A stretch of 64,000 nt of DNA from Lonicera japonica. Lineage: Eukaryota > Streptophyta > Magnoliopsida > Dipsacales > Caprifoliaceae. Where the stretch lies: positions 29,941,774 through 30,005,773 of the forward strand of contig CM038470.1 of the NCBI GenBank assembly GCA_021464415.1. The letters run 5' to 3'. Within the stretch, counting starts at the first letter, position 1, and every line of letters starts with the position of its first letter. Positions 56,316 through 64,000 of this stretch are shown piece after piece. The translations under genes were made by a program, and so were the position numbers. The notes beneath the pieces were generated by a model, which saw nothing but the letters and a program-made list of their open reading frames with translations, was not told where the DNA came from and searched no databases.

Positions 56316-57975
56316 TGTGAGAATCCCGCCTGGACCCCCCGGCGCTTTTCCGCAGTCTTGAAAAGGTTTTGAAGTTGGCCAGTACGTTTTACGAAAAAAG
56401 GGACAAAAGTGTGTTTTTGTACTCATTTGGGGTACAACGATGTCTGCATAACCAGATTGGGTTCGGGAACTATGTTACGACGCATGAAAGGTGTTAAGCA
56501 TCCGCAACGTTGCCCTTTTCGGTTTCTAAATGGACAAACTCGTTTTCATTTTTTTTAATTTGTTTTACTGTTTTGACCCAAGAATTACATTTATAGGTTG
56601 CTTAATATCTATCAAATAATCCTATTATTTTTGGATGCAAAAATGGCCTCTTAAATAGAAAGCTCCGTACGGTTAATCTAATTAATTGTACGGTCAATCG
56701 GCATCTCTCATATTTCTCTAGTTTGTATGAAACATAACATGTGAAAGCATTTGTAGGCATGCAGGGGAGGTTTTATGGATCGTACTGATCTATTCTACAC
56801 ACAGTTAATGCGGAAATGATGGAATGGAAAATAGTTTAGGCATGCTTTGACAATTTATATAATGTATATACATGATACGAATAATTATATACACATATGC
56901 TTTATTTTCAGGATACCTACATCGTATTAGAATTTAGATGATACCTTCGCGAATACAAAACTTTGTTTCGGAAGAATGTATATCTGTGTTACAACAAGCT
57001 TTGGTCCATTAATAAGTTATAATACAAACGCTATAAAAGAGTTACGTAGTTTTTACTCGCGTACCTATTCTATTACAGTGTTTTCTCTCTCTCTATATTA
57101 AGCTTTAACTAGTCTAGAAATGAAGATAAAAATATAAGTTTTTCCCTCTTCTCTGCTTTGCAGTGGGCGTTTTTGCCCAATAATCTTGCCCCTTATTGAG
57201 AAGTTGGCCTTGGCTTATATAACACTTGATTTAGCCTTCGGTACTCAATTGGCCGTACGGTCAATGAGGATTGACTGTTCCGGGAGCTGGATTCATCATT
57301 TCGAAAGGTCAATTAACCGTTTCAGGTGCAAAATCAGATTAACTGTACGGTGAATGGGGTTCTAATCATTGGATGAAGCTAAGTTTTGGATATGTTGTTC
57401 CACAAGATGTTATGAACATGCTGTCCAAATTTCAGCACGATCGAAAGTCGGTAAGGCAGATTGCCCGTATGGTCTTTTGGATTGACCTATGGTGAATGGG
57501 GTTCTAACCATTGGATGAAGCTGAGTTTTGGATATGTTGTTCCACAAGATATTATGTAACTTTTGTCCAAATTTGAGCATGATTGAAGGTTAAGAAAGAC
57601 GATTTTTTGTACGATCTTTTGGATTGCCCGTACGGTGGATTGACCATATGTTCTTTCGGATTAACCATATGGTGAATGGGGTTCTAGCCATTGGATGAAG
57701 CTAATTTTTTAATATGTTATTCCTCAAGCTGTTATGTTGCTTATGTACAAATTTAAGAGTGATCGGAGTACAAAAAGGCCTCCGTCTTACCATTTGATCA
57801 ATGTAAGGCTCATCTGTATTGGCCCATGATGATCTTCAACCTTGCATTGGCTAAGTCCCATTTTATCTTGTTCAAGCATGCATCTCTTAAAATTATGTAT
57901 CGCCAAGTCTGATTTTTCTTTATCAAAAAGCGAATTGTGTCTTGTCTGAAAGAGTCGCAAAATGGGGTGTCTACA
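56316..57975. repeat. Solo LTR of a Tat-type element, 1660 bp
   Basis: It begins TGTGAGAATCCCGCC and ends GGGGTGTCTACA, the same termini as the LTR at 14391-15926, and shares inner words such as AAGGTGTTAAGCA. No internal region is attached. The flanks are minisatellite on both sides (GGCCA or GCCAT left, GCTAT right, a decayed target duplication). It carries many CCGTACGG-type palindromes and a triplicated block of about 150 bp (57340-57780). Confidence 0.85.
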
Positions 57976-58290
57976 GCTATCACCACCATTTTCTCCGGTC
58001 ATCTCCATTTTTTCTTATTTTCTTCTTTAATCATTACCATAGCTCTATATTTTCACCTCCATTGATTCTGGCCATCACTACCATTTTTTTTGGCCAACTC
58101 TATTTTTTATTATTTTCTTCTTTAATCATTACCATAGCTCCACCTTTTCATCATCTTCACTGTAGCTCCATCTTTTCACCTCTATTGATTTCAGCCATCA
58201 CCACCATTTTTTCTTATTTTCTTCTTTAATCATCACCATTGCTCCACCTTTTCATCATCTTACCATAACTCCACCTTTTCACCTCCATTT
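57976..58290. repeat. Minisatellite of about 126 bp, right part
   Basis: This stretch continues the array at 55680-56315 in the same orientation and with the same unit, so the LTR inserted inside the array. Confidence 0.85.
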
Positions 58291-59401
58291 TTCTATAAAC
58301 ATCATCCATAAATCATCTTCATCACTTGACAATCATCATCTATCCCCCTCATCGAACCACCCACAACCACTGAGCTGTCGTCATCACCACAGTCAACTCT
58401 TCTTCTCTTAACCACCAGCGGAAATGGTTGTTTAATGAATAGATATAATGGATTGGGAAGAAGAAGAGATTAAAAAAATAATTTACTTAGCGAGAGAAAG
58501 AGATAATATAAAGAGGAGAGGGAGAGATAGAGGGAGTTGCCACGTCAAATTTAAAAGCCACGTCTGTTGCCATATCAGACTTCCGTTAAAGGAATTTGAA
58601 GGAAGTTACATTTTGGAACTAAATGAAAAAATTAGCAAAGTTTAAGTGAAAAAATCAGCAAAGTTTACTAGTACGTTTGATGCAAAAAAAAAATTATTGG
58701 CCTAAGTGAAAAACGAGGTAAAGTACATTGCTATTTTTGGTCATTTAGCCTATGTAGTAAGTTTAAAAAAATAAGCATTCCTATTCTCTAATACATATAA
58801 TTAAAGGTTAATTATAATTAAAAATAAACACCTAACTTAATTAATTAACAATAATCATTGTCACGCCAAAAACAAACAATTCCAAAAAAAACAAACATCT
58901 CCATCTCCTTAAATTTCCTCGATTGAAAGCAGAAGAAATTAAGGGACCATTTTGGTCTCCTAAAAAACAACTTCCATATCCATTTCTTCGGTTGAAAGTA
59001 AAAATCTCAGTGTATTCATAAAACAATTTTCAAGAAAGTTCCTCAACTATAATCTTCAAATTTGATTTAAAACCTTAACGTTGAAATTTGATGTAAACCC
59101 CTAAAATGTTGAAAATTGTTTGCTGAAAGATCATGATTAATCCTACTCATACTATTAAAACCTTTAAGTTGGAACCCATATGCAACTGGGCTCGGTTGCC
59201 CGTAATCGAGGTGGAGTGCATGTAAACAGTTGCCCGAAATCGAGGTAGACTGCATGTACTCGATTGCATGGAACCGAATATGTCAAATTTATGTCCAATA
59301 TGTTAAAACAACTCATTTAGTTGCTTTCATCCGAGTATGGTTGGTCACTATTGGCAGATCACAACAGAGTGAGTCTTCTTAAACCATGCACATAAACGGC
59401 T
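58291..59401. other. Intergenic DNA, no gene
   Basis: No supported coding frame. At 59170-59270 phrases of the type GTTGCCCG.AATCGAGGT are repeated two or three times. A similar phrase recurs at 61550-61570. Confidence 0.4.
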
Positions 59402-61350
59402 GTAACACCCCCGCTTTAATTATCGGGATAACACCCTTAATTAAGACATGTAGTGTTACTAACTCATCTTAGATATACTAAAATGGGTCTGTGTGCATAT
59501 AAAGAAAATCCAAACCACACATACACCATATATGGCGAAGAATCCAAACAGTACATATCATATATCATATGTGCCAACTAACAAGATATACAAGATGATG
59601 GCATTGTACATAAACATACATACATGCATATAACCGTTATAAAAAAAAATAGGTTAAGTGTTTTAAAAGAATATACAATGCTAAGGGATAGCCGTGGCTT
59701 CCCTTGATAGCACAAACATAAGAAAAGAGTAAACATATCAGAACCATTAATTCGTTCCTGGTTCCGTCACTTCCTTGTCCTCTTTGGACTCCTGAATATT
59801 TGTATTGTTTTTGGAAAACGGGATGAGCTATGTGCTCAGTAAGGGGGAGAAATAAGGGGCATGGTATCTAAAAAAAATATATGTATAACAATGTATTATC
59901 CAATCATACTTGTTTGGCACTACAAATTAGATTCACCATTATTAAAACAATGCATGCACGTGTTAATGCAGGTTACCTCTCATGTCAACCATTTACCGCA
60001 TGCGATCGAATTTCATTCGTGAATGAGAGAATGTAGTCCATTGTCGCAAGAAGGGCAATACCATCATAATGATATAATGGAACCAACCATTCCCATTTCA
60101 CATGAACATAACCACTAATATAATCCATAGTGCCTTACCAATTGCCTAGGTTCTCGGACTTCTCACTGGTGGCTTATAGGCGGCCAAATATTGTTCCCCC
60201 GAGAGTTTAAGGATTTTCAACCCAAGGGCGCTACGGCCCTATTTATTTTTTCATCCCGGCAAGCACTATATGTACAAGAAGAATTTTCGTATCCGAGAGG
60301 CACGGGCTCCCATACCTTAGATAAATAAGATACACTTCCAAAGATGTGAATAATTCATCCACATGCTATGAGAATATTTTTGAGCCTCCCGAGTCTCTCG
60401 GGTTTCCTGTTAACACAATAATAATGTAATGCATGTGTACATACTAGTAAATGTAGCACTAGAAACAATATAAACCATATGAACTCTATTTATCATTCTT
60501 CCATGTCCCTCAGTGTATTTATCAATCCATTTGAGAAATCCATTTTCGTCAAAGATCACATACACATCTAAAATACCCTTATGGATCAAATGATACATAA
60601 ACACCGAGTTTGGATGGCACATATTGCTTATATTCTTAAATTTCTAGCTCAAATATGTGTAAATCATCAATAATTCAAAACATGAGTTTCATTTAAACAT
60701 ATGACATCCATACAGTCATAAAATATATAATGTAATTTCGATATAATACGTATCTCCTATGTAAATGACATGTCTTACTTCAAGACACATATTCAAACCC
60801 TTATAAATTATGAAACTTTAATTTAATAATCATATTGTATTTTTTTTAATGAAACATGGGTTGAACATGATAAGTTTTCATCAAACATAATTATATTTAA
60901 GGTTTTAAAAACATTAAACCCCTACCTCAAAAACATAAGCCTGAAAGAAAAGAAGAAAAGCGAAATTGGAGCCCCGACTGACGAAACCCTAAAATCTCTA
61001 TGCTATCATGTCCCTCTTGATGCGTAGAACAAGTTTCCTTTAGGCTAAATCGAAGTTCAAATTTTAGATTTGGTAAGATTTCTAGAAAGAGAAAAATGGA
61101 TAATGAGCTCTCAAAACTGATGAAGAGATGATGAAAAATAGCTAATGAGTAGTCTAGAACCCTTTTTAAAATTTAAAAAAAAATAGTAATAGGCGTATAT
61201 TGGCCTCAACAGGCGTTCGTTTGGTCCCCAACAGGCGCCTCTTAGACATAAACAGGCGTTTGTCTAATTACGAGAGGATTTTGCTCTAGGGATTGTCCTC
61301 CAATAGGCACCTATTCCGCCACAACAGGTGCCTATTATGCATTAAATATG
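59402..61350. repeat. LTR-like stretch beginning TGTAACACCC
   Basis: TGTAACACCCCCGC at 59402 is a common start of plant Ty3 LTRs. The following 2 kb is non-coding and ends near an array of GGCG-containing words (61189-61345). A matching terminal CA and target duplication were not located, so extent and identity are tentative. Confidence 0.35.
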
Positions 61351-61672
61351 TATCTTAAAATATGGCTTTGGAATCGCTTAAAAATGATGAAAAACGAATT
61401 TTTGGTGAATTTTGTAAGTTTGGTGGATGATATTGATTTCTTTGCGGGCACATTAAATTCTTTCATACATTTACAACACTTTCCACATAAAGCAAGAAAG
61501 ATAGAATTTAATTACATTCATATAAACACCGAGTATTACAACAGCCATACTCGGTGGCCCGTAACCGAGTGTAAGGACCTGTAACTCGATTATATAAAGA
61601 ACCAAATAAACCTTCTCCATGTTACAGGCAGCTCGCATTGTGTTTGTTAGTGTATAGGCCTTTTTGCCTTCG

Positions 61673-63193
61673 TTATTGTGTAATCGTATCATTATATTGA
61701 AGTGCATTAACAACATTCGCTTGTTCAGGTTGGTGTTTTAAATTAAATATATTAGTTTTTACATTAAAGGTTGTTCTACCTTTTGGATTTGGCTTATGTT
61801 GGCTTGGTAGGGTATCTTTTTGTCTTTCACCTAAGGTAGAGGTGAGTTGGCTTAACTGACACTGAATAGATTGTTGGAATTGAAGTTGGCTTTTAGCTAA
61901 AATATAAATATTATGTTCTAACTTTTGGATTCTCTGATTTGTTTGTTGAGTGGATTGATCTATGGTCATGGCCAGCTATTTAAAAGCATCTTCAACATTA
62001 GGTGAACGATTAATGGATGGAATTGGAGTATTATAATTCCGTATAGGGTTAAGAACTATCTCCTTATTAGGGTTGACTTAATGTTAGAAGAACTATTGTT
62101 GTGGGACCATTGGTCTGGCCTGTTAAAGGACTAACCTATTTTGGGAACCTTGGAAACTTGGTAGACCACCTATGCTTTATTATTGCGAAGAAACATTTTG
62201 ACTCCAAGAAAAATAGGGGTGCAATCGTATATCAAGGTGGTATCTATTGTCAAAAGTTTTTACAGTAGGTTTGCTAAAAGTATTAAATCCACACACTTGG
62301 ACATCAGAATCAGAGCAGTAAACAGGACATGCTTGAGTAGTATGATCAAAGTTAGAACACAACTCACATGGGTTACTAACATTGAAAACTGGGCTCGGGT
62401 TGTTTCTAGTCGAGATAGTAAATCTTACTTAAGATTTGAACACCAGTAGCTAAACTCTCCATGACAGATTTTAGGTCTGGGTCAATTTTAACTTCATACA
62501 TGCCTAGTTTCTTAAGTGCAGTATATTCATTACAGGACATGTATTCGCTACTACTATTCCAGTTTTGTGCACTCTCAGTTAATTCCTCTAAAAATTTATA
62601 AGCTTGATCAGGAGTTTGGTCTTTAAATTTGCATTTATGCATAGATTCAATCATTGTGCAATTCCTTGGGGAAATACCTTTATAGAAGAAATGGACAAGG
62701 TTTGCTTTATTAAAACCATGACATGGACATTTAATTAACAAATCATGAAAACGCTCCCATGTCTCATGAAATTCCTCATATTCTTTACCCATAAATGTGC
62801 TAATAGCATCTCTCATTGATTCGGTCTTTTGCATTGGGTAAAATTTAGACATAAACTTCTTAGCCAGTTGCTCCCATGTTGTGATTGAATTAGGAGAAAT
62901 AAAGTTCAACCACGAAGCTGCCTTGTCTTCTAAGGATAACAGGAAATAATCTAAGTTTGACACCATCATCATATAGACTTTGGTTCTTAAAGGTACTGCA
63001 AATTGTAAGGAATTTTCCTAAATGAATGTATAGTTGTTCACTATCAAGGCCATGGAACTTAGGTAGCATGTTAATGGTGGCAGGCCTAATTTCGAATTAA
63101 GGTGTAGTAGTGGTTAGAAGGGTGATGCATATAAGGAGGCTCAATTATGATAGGAGAGAAATAGTCATTCAACACACGATTATTGGCTGCCAT
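61673..63193 (-). pseudogene. Athila-like gag remnant
   Basis: The start codon at 63193 opens 'MAANNRVLNDYFSP'. The gag core at 62972-62406 contains 'LEDKAASWLNFISPNSITTW', 'FMSKFYPMQKT', 'EEFHETWERFHDLLIKCPCHG' and 'AYKFLEELTE'. A 'CSNFDHTTQACP' Cys/His segment lies at 62362-62180, and a Gln-rich tail at 61969-61673 precedes 'NVVNALQYND', the place of the usual 'VNAITLRSG'. Frameshifts lie between 63193 and 62972 and between 62406 and 62362. The remainder of pol is absent. Confidence 0.8.
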
Positions 63194-63478
63194 TGTGAGA
63201 TTTTTAAGTGGAAAGATTAGTTGTCTTCTAATTATTCGACCACTTCTAAGTTGCATAAACTACGCAAATTCCTAGTTGGAAGCAAATCTTAAGCACAGCT
63301 TAATTAAGCAATGAATTTAGTGAGGGCTGAGTATTTTAATATAATTAATGATCTAGGCTTTTCCTACTCTTATCGAGAAAATTGTAAGCTTACCGGTTAA
63401 GGCTTCCAATCTAACAACCGGTTAAGTTCCCATAAAATACTGGAGAGGTCACAAACGGTCCCAGTTAAAACCTAGCTA

Positions 63479-63498
63479 CCTTCGACAGCGGACTGCCA
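63479..63498 (-). promoter_or_regulatory. Possible primer-binding site of the right-hand Athila-like element
   Basis: The minus strand reads TGGCAGTCCGCTGTCGAAGG, similar in shape to Athila-type primer sites and located about 285 bp upstream of the gag start. LTR-like DNA follows towards the window end. A phrase GGTAAGAGCGAACCT at about 63801 resembles one in the LTR at 27151. Confidence 0.45.
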
Positions 63499-64000
63499 TT
63501 TTGACAGAATTTACCTAGGCATTGCTAAATCAAAAAAGTACTCATTGAAGTGGCCAACAATTATCTTGCACTTGACTAATTAATTTTAAATTAATGACTT
63601 TAAGGCTCAGGGTTTAACAAGTGTAGGGTGGTTTTTAACTTAGGTGGGTAAGAAATTGGTGATGAAATCCAATCATTATCTTGATAGGAAAGTTGTCTCT
63701 TAACTAATATTTTGATGATGATGCAAAATTAAATATGTACAAATAAAAATGCAAATAAAATAGGGGCCTAAGTGCAAAGCGTTTAAGCTATCTAACTTAA
63801 AGGTAAGAGCGAACCTAAAAATGCCAAAATTATTTAACCTAAAGGGAAAAACAAATAAAATAAATAATGATGAAAATAAATTTTATTTTTTGTCAGATTT
63901 TTTTAAATAAAACTTTCTGCCTTTTTTTATATAAAAATAAAAAAAACGAAAATAGTAATAATTTTTTTTTATTTTTTTTAAGTAAAACCAAGTACTTTAA
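63499..64000 (-). repeat. Probable LTR of the right-hand Athila-like element, truncated by the window
   Basis: Non-coding DNA upstream of the putative primer site, with the U5-like phrase noted above. Neither LTR edge is proven, and the sequence leaves the window. Confidence 0.4.

Noticed and set aside
55690..58229. Plus and minus open frames in the 126-bp minisatellite, with apparent membrane segments
   Set aside because: They arise from the repeated pyrimidine-rich unit, with no start context or family resemblance.

Overview
This is plant nuclear DNA, almost certainly from a eudicot. It is AT-rich and packed with nested LTR retrotransposons, MITEs and Helitrons, and its one apparently intact gene encodes a TIR-NB-ARC-LRR (TNL) immune receptor, a class found in eudicots and missing from grasses. 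No bacterial-type gene, rRNA, tRNA or CRISPR array is visible.

Layout. (1) 1-15926: a large Ty3/gypsy element of the Tat type lying on the minus strand. Its LTR at 14391-15926, a primer-binding site at 14371-14389, gag at 13634-11525, protease, RT, two RNase H domains and integrase (stop at 6749) read leftwards. Between pol and the left LTR remnant (1-260) lie two genes in the opposite orientation: a five-exon plant-mobile-domain (PMD) gene (1038-4897) with a 13-copy minisatellite in intron 1, and a DUF7745-like gene (5275-6530). All are decayed. (2) 15927-24566: a nearly genome-length endogenous caulimovirid (plant pararetrovirus) on the minus strand, broken by stops and frameshifts. (3) 25015-28485: the 5' part of an Athila-type Ty3 element on the minus strand. 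(4) 28486-41300: MITEs, retroelement scraps and AT-rich intergenic DNA. (5) 41354-51689: the TNL gene on the minus strand, five exons and about 1135 residues. Its introns are swollen by a 4.36-kb Helitron (intron 1) and a Tourist MITE (intron 2). A second Helitron of the same family (51834-53382) begins about 145 bp upstream of the start codon. (6) 53390-64000: a hAT-like element with a duplicated end, a minisatellite split by a Tat-type solo LTR, an LTR-like stretch, and the gag of another Athila-like element.

How parts relate. The PMD gene is antisense to the retroelement genome, which explains how its introns could survive retrotransposition. A 14-bp palindrome, TTGTCGCGCGACAA, and its variants are repeated upstream of the retroelement TATA box in the LTR and also upstream of the PMD TATA box, with one relic ahead of the DUF7745-like gene, suggesting shared control of sense and antisense genes. 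In the TNL locus, the TIR exon sits alone between the 3' end of one Helitron and the 5' end of another of the same family. This arrangement could promote exon transduction and may have replaced the upstream promoter.

All exon boundaries are inferred by reading splice signals, reading frame and protein-family resemblance by eye. No database search or alignment program was used.
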